A stretch of 64,000 nucleotides of DNA from Sorghum bicolor (GCF_000003195.3 NC_012878.2:8801945-8865944), one strand, 5' to 3'; positions 37,501 to 49,290 are shown, counted from the first letter of the stretch. Made by a program: numbers and translations. Notes: generated by a model not told the origin, from the sequence alone.

Positions 37501-37931
37501 GTCAGCTGCAGTACCAAAAGGCCGCTCAACGCCTTGCCGATAGAGCCACTTATGCCCAACTCTCAGAGGAGGTGATGAAAGTGAAACATCTTGCCGATGA
37601 AAAGTATAAGAGCATCGGCATTCTAAAATCCTCCGGAGACATGCTGAAACAGAAGATCTCTAACTTATCGGCAAAGAGGGAAGCTCTGCTAGCGGAACTC
37701 AAGCAAGTAGAAGAAGCTCTGTCCCAAGCTCAACAAGAAGAAAGCCAGCTGCCTGAAGCAATCAAGACTCTCGAACAGGAGCGAAACATCCAAGCCCGCA
37801 AGGCATTGCAAATGAAGAAGAAGCTGAGGCCAGTGGAGGGCTCTGCCGATGAAGATATGAAGGAAATAGAAGAAGCTGATCAGATCTGTCTACGCGCCAT
37901 ATCGGCAATCCAGGCTCTACTAAGCATGTGA
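34591..37931 (+). pseudogene. Antisense gene of the Tat element: plant mobile domain protein with coiled-coil tail
   Basis: Eight exons join in phase: 34591-34617, 34734-35675, 35694-36191, 36268-36468, 36530-36559, 36638-37001, 37072-37160 and 37236-37931 (2847 nt, 948 codons). Exons 2-3 encode a plant mobile domain (PMD): landmarks include a tryptophan-rich start (FSLDLWKDAFRSWP), LTDVLMLTGLDI and GGPWWFINMWVNLHM. Exons 4-7 are basic, then Pro/Glu-rich. Exon 8 is acidic, then a long coiled coil (about 37490-37925). PMD genes occur as passengers in gypsy and Mutator-like elements; the host paralogues MAIN/MAIL1 act in the nucleus on gene expression and transposon silencing. Two in-frame TAG codons (36084-36086 and 37479-37481) and an 18-nt GT...AG remnant at 35676-35693 break this copy. 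The start is chosen because MAINFIVPE splices in phase. DNA binding is not shown by the sequence. Confidence 0.8.
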
Positions 37932-37990
37932 ACTCTTCATCGGTAGCATGTCTTGTTCTTTTCTTTTAAACTCCTGATTATTTTGGTCTA

Positions 37991-38077
37991 GCCGATAGGA
38001 CTGTTATCGACATCCTTTTAAAACATTGAGTCCAGCCCCAGATACACTTTAATCCAGCCGATAGGAATGTTATCGGC
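37991..38077. other. Two GCCGATA-(7 nt)-TATCGGC hairpins between convergent genes
   Basis: At 38057-38077 a perfect 7-bp inverted repeat (GCCGATA / TATCGGC) has a 7-nt loop. A near copy lies at 37991-38011 (TATCGAC in the right arm). They sit between the 3' end of the antisense gene (37931) and the stop of integrase on the other strand (38089), where two transcripts converge. They may be termination or processing elements, or paired protein sites. This is inferred. Confidence 0.6.
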
Positions 38078-38088
38078 ACTTAAACTTC

Positions 38089-39966
38089 TCATGCATCAAT
38101 CCACATGCTAGGATAATATTTCTTTAAGTATTTGCCATTCAACGCCCTGGGAAATTCAACTCCTTCGAGAGTTTCTAAAATATAGGCATTACCAGGAGCA
38201 GATCGATTTATCCGATAGGGACCCTCCCAATTGGGAGACCACTTCCCAAATTTTGAACTTTTAGTCCCGATCAGTAAGATTAATTTCCATACTAAGTCTC
38301 CGTTGGCAAATTCCTTAGTTTTTACCTTTTTATCGTACCATCTGGCAACTCTCTTTTTATTTTCTTCTATATTCATCAAAACCCTCAACCGATGCCCTGC
38401 TAAATCATCCAACTCGTCTTTCATCAAGGTAACATAGTCATCGGCAGTCAGCTGATCTTGAAAAGATAGTCGCCTTGATCCGGTTTTAATCTCCCATGGC
38501 AACACAGCATCGTGTCCATACACCAACTGATAAGGTGAAACTTTGATCGACCCATGACAAGCCATCTGATATGACCATAAAGCTTCATTTAACAACGTAT
38601 GCCACTTCTTAGGATTTTCTTCAATCTTCCGCTTGATAAGCTTAATAATTCCTTTGTTAGATGCTTCAGCCTGCCCATTGGCTTGAGCATAATAAGGAGA
38701 AGAATTCAACACTTTAATTCCCATACCGATTGCAAATTCATCAAACTCTCCCGATGTGAACATGGTACCCTGATCGGTAGTAATCGTTTGAGGAATACCA
38801 AATCGGTAAATAATATGCTCTTTCATGAAATCAATCATATTGGCCGATGTGACTTTCTTCAGAGGAATAGCTTCAACCCACTTGGTGAAATAATCGGTGG
38901 CAACCAAGATAAACTTATGCCCTTTGCTCGATGGCGGGTAAATCTAGCCGATTAGATCAATAGCCCATCCCCGGAACGGCCAAGGTTTAATAATGGGATT
39001 CATGGCCGATGCGGGTGCTCTTTGAACATTACCAAATTTCTGACATCCTTGACATCCCTTGAAATATTTAAAACAATCTTCAAGTATGGTTGGCCAATAA
39101 TACCCGTTCCTTCTAATCATCCACTTCATCTTAAAGGCCGACTGATGCGCTCCACACACCCCTTCAGGGATTTCTCCCATCAAACTTTTAGCTTCATCAC
39201 CACTCGAGCACTTGAGAAGAACTCCATCGATTGTTCGGTAATATAATTCATCTTCGAGGAGCACATACTTGGTAGCTTGAAACCGAACACGTCTCTCAAC
39301 CCTCTTAGATGGATCCTTTAAATAATCAATGATTTCTTTTCTCCAATCATCGGCACCAATTGTCGATATTATATTTAATATGGGCTGATATCCCGAGGCA
39401 TGCTGAGCCAACCGATTAGCCTCCTCATTATGCAATCGAGGAACATGCTCTAATCGGAAATCTTTGAATTCTCTTAACAGTTGCATACTCTTTTCGTAAT
39501 AAGTTATTAAAACTTCACTTCGGCATTCATAACTTCCACCTAATTGATTTATAACCAGCATAGAATCCTCGAAGATTTCAACAGCATCAGCATGAAGTTC
39601 TTTTAACAACTCCAACCCCTTGATTAAAGCTTGATACTCAGCTTGATTATTTGTTGATGTGGCAACAATCGGCAAAGAGAACTCATACTTCCTTCCCTGA
39701 GGGGAAATTAACACTATGCCGATTCCTGCACCCCGGTCACACGTGGATCCATCAAAGAAAAGCGACCAAGGCACAATTTCCAAAGTTTCCACTGCACTGC
39801 GATGTTGAGTCACAAAATCGGCCATAATCTGTCCTTTAACTGCTTTAACCGATTCGTACCGCAGATCGAATTCCGACAGTGCCAAAATCCACTTACCGAT
39901 CTGCCACTCATAATCGGCGTAGATAGCATATATCGGACCACATCGCCCTTGCATATAACAGTGCAT
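38089..39966 (-). pseudogene. Tat pol, second part: archaeal-type RNase H and integrase
   Basis: A single minus-strand frame interrupted by TAG at 38944-38946. Order: a second RNase H (SLFFDGSTCDRGAG start, NNQAEYQALIKGL core with the catalytic D and E), a linker, a zinc-binding segment (CGAHQSAFKMKW then GCQGCQKFG; the second histidine of the family's HHCC is replaced by F), then the integrase core with its DDE residues in AIDLIG, TTDQGT and ANGQAEASNK, and a C-terminal GPYRI-type module. Integrase joins cDNA ends to chromosomal DNA; the extra RNase H is the Tat clade marker. The stop lies just after the first catalytic D where the family has glutamine. Confidence 0.88.
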
Positions 39967-41310
39967 TCGGCCGATAACAAATAGTGCCTCAACTTAATGC
40001 ATGAGAAATACAGGCATAAACATAATTTTTCAATAGCCGAATATCTGGTCTCAGCATCAATCAATCTTCTGCTTAAATAGTAAATCACACGCTCCTTCCC
40101 TTCAAATTCTTGAATTAAAGCCGAACCGATGACCATCCCATCGGTAGACAAATATAATCTGAAAGGCTTTCCTTGCTGAGGTGGAATTAAAACTAGAGGA
40201 TTTGTTAGATAATTCTTCATCTCATCCAGAGCCAACTGTTGCTCTTTTCCCCATATAAACTCTTGATCGGCCTTTAATTTAAGTAAAGGACTAAAAGCAC
40301 AAATTTTACCAGACAAATTAGAAATAAACCGCCTGATAAAATTTATTTTGCCGATCCGAGATTGGAGCTCAGTTTTGTTGGTAGGAGCAACTATCTTGTT
40401 AATAGCATCGATGGATCTTCGGCTAATTTCAATTCCCCTTTGATGCACCATGAAACCAAGAAATTGCCCTGCCGATACGCCGAATGCACACTTGTTAGAG
40501 TTCATCTTTAAACCATGTTTTCTTGTACATTCCAATACTTTTCGCAGATCGGCAAGATGCTTTGTGAAATCTCCGGACTTAACCACCACATCATCAATAT
40601 AAATCTCCACCAGCTTGCCAATGAACTCATGAAAGATAAAATTCATATCCCTCTGATAGGTAGCACCAGCATTTTTCAAGCCAAGGGTCATGACTATCCA
40701 TTCAAACAACCCAACATGACCAGGACATCTAAATGCAGTCTTTGGAATATCTTCCTCAGCCATGAATATTTGATTATATCCTGGATTGCCATCCATGAAG
40801 CTAATAATCTGATGCCCAGCCGCAGCATCAACTAGTAAATCGGCAACCGGCAACGGGTAACCATCCATCGGCGTAGCTTTGTTAAGATTCCTGAAATCAA
40901 TGCAAACTCGAAGCTTCCCATTTTTCTTGTAAACTGGAACAACATTGGAAATCCACTCAGCATACCGACACTGCCGAATAAACTTAGCTTCAATAAGTTT
41001 AGTTATTTCGGCCTTAATATCAGGAAGAATATTAGGATTACATCGACGAGCTGGCTGTTGATGTGGCCGAAATCCAGACTTGATGGGCAACCAATGTTCA
41101 ACAATAGATCGGTCTAAACCAGGCATCTCGGTATAATCCCAAGCAAAGCAATCTTTATATTCCTTTAATAAATCAGTTAACTGCTGTTTACACTCAGAAT
41201 TCAACTTAGCACTAATAAAAGTAGGTCTAGGCTTATCACCATTATCTATATCTACCTCTACTAAATCATCAGCCGATGTAAACCCCCGGCCTAATTTCCA
41301 TCATCGGCGA
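39810..41310 (-). pseudogene. Tat pol, first part: reverse transcriptase and RNase H
   Basis: Reverse transcriptase motifs in order: KNGKLRVCIDFRNLNKATP, a degenerate SFMDGNPGYNQI (family D-A-x-x-G-Y-x-Q), FRCPGHVGLFEW, GLKNAGATYQR and the YIDDVVVKS catalytic block. A standard RNase H follows (LYLSTDG, YYLSRRL, ETRYSAIEK). The frame is offset by one from gag-protease (shift near 41285-41320). Near 39900 a one-base deletion inside an ATCGGT word shifts it out of frame with the second RNase H. The D in SFMDGNPGY keeps the first catalytic aspartate. Function: copies element RNA into cDNA in cytoplasmic particles. Confidence 0.9.
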
Positions 41311-41319
41311 ACCTATCCA

Positions 41320-44300
41320 TTAAAACTCCTCATCAGAACCGACTGCTTGGATCGATGGAATTTCATAATCGGCAACTTTGAGGAAATCCTTCTCCCAAGT
41401 TTCTCCCGAGATACACCTAGTCCTTTCATAGGTATCGGCTTCTGCCGATGCGATGACATAAGAAGAATCTCCTGGGACAATTTCAATCTTATCGCCTACC
41501 CACTGGACTAAGCATTGGTGCATTGTCGATGGGATACAACAATTGGCATGGATCCAATCTCTCCCTAGCAGCAAATTATAAGCACCTTTCCCACTGATCA
41601 CGAAGAAAGTTGTCGGCAAGGTTTTGCTGCCGATGGTCAACTCGACGCATATTGCTCCCTTAACTGGAGACACATTTCCTTCAAAGTCTTTCAGCATCAT
41701 ATCGGTCTTGGTTAAATCTTGATCTCCTTTCCCAAGCTTCTGATAAACTGCATATGGCATAATATTGATAGCAGCCCCACCATCAATAAGTATCTTGGTC
41801 ATCGGCTGCCCATCAACCCTTCCTTTGATGAATAGAGCCTTAAGATGCTGCCTTTCAGTGTCGGCAGGCTTTTCGAAGATGGCCGTCATCGGATCCAGAG
41901 CCAACTGAGCTATCTGGTCGGAAAAATCTAGCTCCTCATCATCACTGGATGGCGCAAGGAACTCCATCGGCAACATAAATACCATGTTAACATCTGTCGA
42001 TGGCCCTTTTCCCTTATGATCCAGTTGCTGCCGTTCTCCAGACTGGCCAGAATTTCTGCCTTTGTTTAGCTCTTCTCGTCTTTCGCGCTGCAGCCGCCTT
42101 TTCTATGTCCTAGTCAACCCCTCTGGACACCATGGAGGAAGCTGTGGCTGCCTTGCCAATGGGCGACGACTTTCCCTTGGCTCCATCCGACAAGTATTAG
42201 CGTCCCTACAAAATATGAACTCATCGGGAACTCGTGCATTGGCCATCTCTTCAAGCTCTTCCTGGTTTCTGGGAAAATATTCAACATGATCACCAAGCCT
42301 ATCGTGTACACTGAGTCTGCCCCCAAGGCGATCATGAACTGAGGTTCTTCCCCTAATCGGCCCATTAAAACGTCGATCATCATCTTGGTACTGCCGATTA
42401 GGTCTATCATACCGATCATAACCATTGCATTCAGGGCAATCTCTAACAGTAGGCAATTTAATGTTCTGCTCCCAACAATGGATAAAGAACGGGCAGTTCC
42501 AATGATCCTGGTGCCAATTCCACTCCTGTCGGCGTCTTTCTTCTTCCCGGCGATAGTCCTCCTGCTGGCGCCGATACCGATCTTCACGCTGCTGCCAAGT
42601 CTCCCGATGCCTTCTATGAGTTATCACAATACCAGATCGAAGAGGCCTTCCTGAGCTGTTTCCTTCCTGGATCAAACCCTTTCCTTTAGCATCGGCAGCA
42701 GTAATCTGATGCTGAGGATCCACCAATGCACTTCTCTCAGCTGCTTCTGACGTCAAAACCTTGGTCTTTCCCTTAGCATCCAACATATTTGTTGGGAAAG
42801 GATGTTGATCGATCTTCATCGGTTTCTGAGCTTTGGAATTATCAAACTTGATTCTCCCAGATTCTATAGCCGATTGCAGCTGTTGCCTAAAAACCTTGCA
42901 CTCATTGGTGCTGTGAGATGTTGCATTGTGCCACTTGCAGTATTTCATCTTCTTTAATTCTTCAGCCGATGGAATCACGTGATTAGGTGACAATTTGATT
43001 TGCCCTTCCTGAATTAGAAAATCGAATATCCTATCGGCCTTGGTTATGTCAAATGCAAACTTTTTTGGCTCTTTATGCCCAAAAGGGCAAGACATCGGCT
43101 TTTTGTTCTTCACCCATTCTGCTAAGCCGATGACTGGCTCCTCATCAGAATCTGAGCTTGCTGCTTCATCCACAAATGATACCTTTTTGTTCCATGCTCT
43201 CTTGGGTTCAAAAGGCTTAATATCTTGGTCAGAAATCCTTTGCATCAAGTGACTCAGACTTTCGAACTCTTGAGAAGCGTACTTGTCTCTGATATGTGGC
43301 AACAGCCCCTGAATAGCCAAATCGGCAAGCTGCCGATCATCTAGAACTAGGCTATAACATTTATTCTTGACTTCCCGCAACCTCTGCACAAAGCTTTCGA
43401 CCGATTCATCATTGCGCTGCTTCAATCTGACTAAATCGGTAATTTTCTTCTCATGAACTCCAGAGAAGAAGTACTTGTGGAACTGCTTTTCTAGATCGGC
43501 CCAAGTGATCACTGAGTTGGGAGGTAACGAAATAAACCAGGTAAAAGCCGATCCAGACAAAGATGATGAAAACAGACGAACCCTCAATTCATCTCTGTTA
43601 GCAGCTTCCCCACATTGGATGATGAACCTGTTGACATTTTCCATAGTCGATGTATCATCCTGTCCAGAAAACTCAGTGAAATCTGGTACCTTGTACCGAT
43701 TTGGAAGTGGAATTAAATCGTATGCAGGAGGATACGACGTCCGATAAGAGTAAGTGTTGACTTTGGGTTTTATCCCAAATTGGTCTCTCATTACTTCAGC
43801 TATCTTATCGGCCCAATAAGCATCGACATCCTGTCGATGAGGCGGTTGTGGATCTGGCGCCTGCTGATATGTTTCCACGTGTCGTTGAGGTGCACGATCT
43901 GCATGGAACATTGGGTTAACCATCTGACCACCAATCTGTTGACCTAAATTCATCGGCTGGTTGGCCAACCCTTGATTCTGAAACCCGGGTTGAATTTGGC
44001 CTTGTTGAAACCCTGGATCCTGATGATTCTGCTGAGGCATCTGTGGAAAGACTAACTGCCCTGTCCATCCACTGTTAGCATTCATCGGCACAAACCCTGC
44101 CGATGGCTGGAAATTAGGCATCATCATCGAATTGACATACCCTGGTTGTGTCATAAACCTCTGCTGCGTCGGCATTGAGTCTGCCGATGCGAAAGGCATC
44201 TGGAACGTTGGAGCTTGAGAATTCCCAGTGTAAGGTCTTGCAGTAGTAGTTGTAGTATACTGGGGACTCTGATTCATCGGCGGATTTGGAGGTGCCGATA

Positions 44301-44940
44301 CCATAGGAGCCTTGCCTGTCAAATCAGCCACTTGAGATGTTCCAGGAATCTTCAACATCATCTCAGGGGGCATACCGTAGCCCCACCAATTAGGAGGAAC
44401 AGATCCCGACATTGCCGATGCCAATAGATCTGAGGCAAGCTTGATTTGCTCATCTGATGTTGATGGATTGGTCGTCATCGGCATAGATTGCACATTAGTG
44501 AGTCCTAATATGCTTGGAGGAACAGTAGTTTCTGTACCCGCAGCAGTCGTAGTAGCCGATGGAGCTGTGACCACTCGTGATCCTGGCTGATGATAGGCAG
44601 GGCCCACATAATTTGGTGGCAATTGTCCTTTCTTGAAAGTTCTAGCCACAACATTGAAAACCATGTTAGACAGCACACCGGCTTGATTAATCAAGGCACG
44701 GTTGATAGCATTGTCAACCATGTCTTGAAGTTTACTAGGATTGGCTTCAAAAGTAATCTACCGAGGTGCCGACAATGCTTCCTTCTGGATCACCTCACCG
44801 CTCCTGTTGATGCTGAAGGATTTCAAACATTGTTGCTTGTAATCCTCCATAGCTTTTGCAATAGCTTGCTTCTGCTCATCTCTGAGATTGGCTTCCGTCA
44901 CGGGGATGACGTTTTCCAAGTCGAACTCGGTATTCACCAT
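41320..44940 (-). pseudogene. Tat gag and aspartic protease
   Basis: One frame from ATG at 44940 (MVNTEFDLENVIPVTEAN) to 41320, interrupted by TAG at 44758-44760 and 42103-42105; TAA at 41320-41322 may be a third lesion. Gag has a long Gln/Pro/Met-rich N-terminal half and a retrotransposon-gag capsid segment (about 43800-43250, with FTWFISLPPNSVITWADLEK). A basic region rich in Arg/Gln follows, containing a short Cys-rich patch (VRDCPECNG) instead of a classical CCHC knuckle. The protease follows in the same frame (41985-41400) with active-site ILIDGGAAINIMP and LLLGRDWI. TAG stands where relatives read glutamine, so these are decay, though readthrough at 42103 cannot be excluded. Confidence 0.85.
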
Positions 44941-44961
44941 GATGATCTTGATCTTGAATCT

Positions 44962-44979
44962 GTCCCACCGGGCGTGCCA
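44962..44979 (-). other. Primer binding site of the Tat element
   Basis: The minus strand reads TGGCACGCCCGGTGGGAC seven bases inside the 5' LTR. It starts with the TGG that pairs with a tRNA CCA end. The tRNA species was not assigned. Confidence 0.6.
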
Positions 44980-44986
44980 AAAGATG

Positions 44987-45713
44987 TGTTGATGCAAAAC
45001 TGATCAGCAAACACAAAGGGCTAATACCCGATTCAAATGTTAAGGCGTGCCAGCCGATTTGACCTTACAATCGACAAAGGTGGTAACTCGACCACTTTGG
45101 TCCCGGCAACAGCGATACGCCCGGATGTCACGGCCAAGAGGTGATCACGCGGAACTTGAGAACACGCCGAGCTTAAGTCGATGAATTCCTAAGAACTCGT
45201 AATAAAAAGAAAATATGATGAAATCGTCAAAAAAGTAGATACTAGAATATGAGTAAAATCTTGTGTTTGATTGATTGATCGATTGTTTCATTACATTGCC
45301 CTAGGGTCTATTTTTATACCCTGTCTGAAGAGCTACAACCAGACACGACTAGGACTCGAATTCCAAACTAAACGGAACCCGTACACAAACGAATTCTAAC
45401 AAGTAAGGAAAACATAAAACTACCCCCTTGTAACCGACCGGGGCACCACCACATATCAATCGGCAATCTCCACGCTTTCCTTCAGAGTCATCGGCAGGTC
45501 TCCTGTTGTGGCCATCGACAAACACTAATACTGATCATCGGCACGAACACGTCACCACCTCTGGACTTAGTCTCATTCATCTGCTTCCTCATCGGCAACC
45601 ACCTTTATCGGCAACCTCCCTGTAGACTAGTTACCGTTGCTTCATCTGCCGATCTATTCTTTATTAACTCCAGGTACGTATCAAAAGATACGTGTCCAAA
45701 AATGGTGTCAACA
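44987..45713 (-). repeat. 5' LTR of the Tat element
   Basis: 727 bp, same ends as the left copy, with one extra 16-bp ATCGGCAACCACCTTT-like unit. Seven ATCGGC/GCCGAT words. Confidence 0.95.
45308..45318 (-). promoter_or_regulatory. TATA box of the Tat 5' LTR
   Basis: The minus strand reads TATAAAAATAG in the middle of the LTR. This is the likely promoter of the genomic transcript, conserved in both LTR copies. Confidence 0.7.
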
Positions 45714-46674
45714 CATGTTAGGGCCGCAAGGTTTCCTTTGCACGCAGATATAGATACCCCCCTTTCAAATGGCACAATGACGCGCAGCCTATACACATAA
45801 GGACAAGGGCTCGCACTATACCCAAAACGGTTCAGCCCCTCTAGCACCCTTTCGGGTAACCGCTAACAAGCTAGAAAAGGTCTTCATACTGAGCTAAAGC
45901 CAGAGCCATTATAGCCCTCATGGTTGCACTGTTGTTCCGGTGATCACTTACAAACAAGATCTCATATAGTTATTTGTCATCATTTAACGTTCATTGCTCA
46001 GCTATTAATCATCTTACAAGATCATGGATTATATCAAGCACTAGCACATCTACACCAAATGCATATCAAGTAGGTAACAAAGAAACCAGGTACAATCATC
46101 TATGATTTTGCTAAGGTCGACAAGGTGATAGCATGCATATGATATATATGTGTAGTTATAAGTGAATAGGTAACAAGAATGATCCCAAGTTATACTTGCC
46201 TTGATCAAAGCTCTCCTGAGCCTGCTGGTCTTCAAAAGCTTGGTCTTGATCACCAACGTACGGCTCACCGTCTATTCCCAAACATCAATCAACAACACGC
46301 AATCCAATGGAGACAATCATACACAAAGCAAATGAGATATAATTAGAACATTACACCAAACAGTGGTAAAATAAAGATAAAAGTTTATCAAAATATTCTA
46401 CGCAGCGCTACGATCACACAAACGTAAAGTTCACGAGAATCGGAATTAAAACAGAGAAGTTATGCATTTTCCAAGATTTCCTATAGAGAAATAATTAATT
46501 AAAAGCTAATGCAGAATTAAAAAGTTTCAAAACAGGGAATAAATACTTCTAACATGTAGAGCTCATAAATACGATTCCAACGAAATTTGAATGGACAAAA
46601 ACGGAGTAAAAATGAATATTTTATGAGCAAAGCAAAATCAATGGCATTTCTGTAAATAGTGAAAGCGTAAATTG
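45714..46674 (-). repeat. Left inverted LTR arm, inner part, with CATGT duplication
   Basis: Starts with the duplicated CATGT and continues the inverse copy of the right LTR (51305 down to 50351). It stops exactly at the primer binding site: the shared sequence ends GCGTAAATTG and diverges at 46675. Excluding the insert and duplication, the left arm is 1687 bp against 1686 bp on the right. Confidence 0.92.
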
Positions 46675-46684
46675 GTATCAAAGC
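46673..46684 (+). other. Primer binding site of the outer element (initiator tRNA-Met type)
   Basis: TGGTATCAAAGC matches 11 of 12 bases of the usual plant initiator-methionine primer site TGGTATCAGAGC. It should follow the end of a 5' LTR; here it follows an inverted LTR arm directly. The leader 46685-47603 is non-coding and AT-rich. Confidence 0.8.
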
Positions 46685-47603
46685 TTTGTTGACTGTAGGA
46701 CGCAAGCCTAGTTAGAAATTGGCTGTCTTAAGGTTTTAAAATTGCTATAAAATCCTTGTTCTATGAACCTTGATATTTTCTCCTATACTATATCCTTTCC
46801 ATTGCTATTCATCTTCACCTTGTTGCTTATTTTAAAAATCTGTTCTCATACTCACTCCTTGTTTGATATGCTATTAGAACTTTTTCTCATCACCTTCTAG
46901 CGTCTTTGAAATAGGAGTTATAGGACATTTACCCTCAGTAGGAAGAGAACGATAGTACCGCAAATTGAGTCAATGCTTGGAGTGTGAAACTTTGATGCTT
47001 GGTTTGGCTTGTTATTATGCTTATGCTTGATTTGGATCTTTGTAATGCGTGTAATGATCTTGTGGATTTCCTCTACAATTTCATTTAGTGATAGGCTTAA
47101 GGCATAAGGATTAATGAACTAAATAGTTGGGTTTGTTTAAAATTCTGTTTTTGTCTCTTGCTGATCTCTGGAGCAGTCTGCGATGATTCTGGTATAAATC
47201 AAATTCTGTTCGTGCAATGTTCATCAAATTTTTCTGGGAACAAGTAGACTTTCATATCTTTCCAATGCCGCAAGAATGACCATATTATCTATTATGAGCT
47301 GTGAGTTATGACTGTTTAAAGTTGAGGTTTCTGCGCAGTCTGGAATTCTGGAACAGTTTCGGTTGTACCCAGTTTTTGATTAACCTAACGTTGGAATCTG
47401 GTAATATGATATAAATGAAAGTTGTAGACGATTTCTTTATCTTTCCAACGGTGTACCTCATGTATCCTTTTGAATTCTGGAACTCGAGATATGACTGATT
47501 TTCTGATCTGCTGATGTTGGATGTTCCCCAGAAAATTTCAGATTCCGTTAACTCTTGTAATTGTCACGTTGGACATTACTAAGATGTGTTTATATACCTT
47601 GGA

Positions 47604-49157
47604 ATGGTGATGGCAGCAAGGGGAAGAGGCAAAGGCAGAGGCTGTGGCATGGGTGCCAATGATCCAATTATTGTGGAAGAGCTCATGCAAACCTAGAATG
47701 AGATGATGCATGTCTTCATGCAGCACCTACAACATCAACCTCCTCCACCACCACCACCACCTGTTCATGTGAGAGATAAGCGTGGCGAGTTCATGAAGGG
47801 AAGACCTCCGGTGTTTACACACTCAGCCGATCCTATGGAGGCGGATGATTGGCTACGTGTTGTGGAGAGGCAACTGAACATAGCACAATGCAATGATATG
47901 GAGAAGGTGTTGTATGCATCTGGACAGCTTCAGGGTGCAGCTCAGACATGGTGGGAGTCGTATCAAGCTGCTCATCCCAACAATGCTCCTCCTATCACTT
48001 GGTTGGAATTATGCAGAGACTTTAGAGCACGACATATCAATGAAGGAATGATGGAGCTCAAGCAAGAAGAATTCAGATCTCTCACGATGGGTTCTATGAC
48101 TGTGGCGGAGTATCTTGACATGTTTGAGCAATTGGCTCGCTATGCCCCAAATGAAGTTAGAGAAGATGCTGACAAATAACCTCTCTTCATGAAAGGTCTT
48201 TACTATGAACTTAGGTTGCAGTTGGCTGGAAATACCTACCCTACTTTCCAAGCTCTGGTAAACCGTGCTATTGTGTTGGATAACATGCGTAAAGGTCAAG
48301 ATAAGAAGAGGAGGATGCTAGCACAAGGTTTTGGAGGCAACAACCGCCAACGTTTCAATTCTCAGCAGGGAGATCAACAGAGGTACCAGGGACCGGTTGG
48401 TCAATGGGATCGCAACCAACAACCTCAGCGTAATCCTAATCAACAGCAGAGTGGTCAGCAGATTCCCCGCTCAGGAAATTCAAATGCCACCTCTATGAAG
48501 AGAAGTGCTCCCAATACCCCTACTAGGTGTTTTCGCTGTGGGAAAGAAGGTCATATGTCATATGATTGCCCGGAGAGGTTCAACCAGTAGAACAACAATC
48601 AAAAGTCAAATTCTCATGGAGCAAAGGTGAACCACCTGGCTGCGGAGACAGTTCAGGTGGGACCGGAGATTATGATGGGTACGTTCAGTATCAACTCTAT
48701 ACCTGCTATAGTTTTATTTGATTCTGGAGCTTCGCATACATTCATATCACAAGCATTTGTTAGAGTTCATAGCTTTCCACTAGTTGCCATGAAAACCCAT
48801 ATGCTAGTAAACTCACCGGAAGGGACTATACCAGTTTCATATTGTTGCCTCTCAGCAAGTCTTTCTTTAAGGGGGGTAGATTTCCCGGTTAGTCCCATGG
48901 TTATGAGAACCTCAGGCATAGATGTGATATTGGGTTTGGATTGGATGAAGAAATATGCTACGGAAATTAAGTGCAAAGAGAAAGTAGTAGTTGTGACAAC
49001 ACCAAAGGGAGAGAGAATAAGTGTTGACGTAGCAGTACAGGCTCCATCCACAGCTACAGTGAACCAGCTGGATGATGATATTGATTTTCCGGATCGTGCA
49101 TTGAATAAATTTCTAGGTGATTTCTCAGAAAAGCTACCAGGTATGCTACTTGATTAG
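47604..49157 (+). pseudogene. gag-protease of the outer Ty3/gypsy element
   Basis: One frame of 518 codons with internal stops TAG 47694-47696, TAA 48177-48179 and TAG 48588-48590, each where glutamine is expected. Order: Arg/Gly-rich start, His/Pro run, capsid domain (DPMEADDWLRVVERQLNIAQ, AAQTWWESY, FRSLTMGSMTVAEYLDMFE), Gln-rich linker, CCHC zinc knuckle (CFRCGKEGHMSYDC), and aspartic protease (VLFDSGASHTFIS; VILGLDWM). The sequence type matches Tekay/Retand-like grass gypsy gags. The frame ends soon after the protease at GMLLD, with no RT behind it. Gag forms the particle; protease matures it. The missing pol appears to be an internal deletion shared by a non-autonomous family, which is inference. 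Confidence 0.88.
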
Positions 49158-49290
49158 AGACATTGAATTTGCTAGTGCAGTGGAATTGGTTTTCAGAGGC
49201 AGAAGCAACTTGAAAAAGAGAGGATGTTTGGAGAGGGTCATATCCACAGTGGTTTGTTTATGCACTACTCAATCTCGAGGACGAGATTCT

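Larger units (their letters stand above)
33320..45713 (-). mobile_element. Complete Tat-lineage Ty3/gypsy retrotransposon with antisense PMD gene
   Basis: Total 12394 bp, LTRs of 712 and 727 bp, 5-bp duplication CATGT. On the minus strand from the right: 5' LTR, primer site, gag, protease, RT, RNase H, archaeal-type RNase H, integrase, then an opposite-strand gene, polypurine tract and 3' LTR. The second RNase H marks the Tat clade (Ogre/Retand/RIRE2-like). About 22 substitutions between the LTRs, counted by eye over about 711 bp (3 percent), suggest insertion on the order of one million years ago at the usual grass rate. Several stops and at least two frameshifts make this copy unable to act alone. 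The word GCCGAT/ATCGGC is scattered through its whole length (see findings). Confidence 0.93.

Noticed and set aside
38089..44940. Endogenous pararetrovirus
   Set aside because: Integrase, LTRs, target duplication and a second RNase H identify a Ty3/gypsy Tat element; no movement protein was seen.
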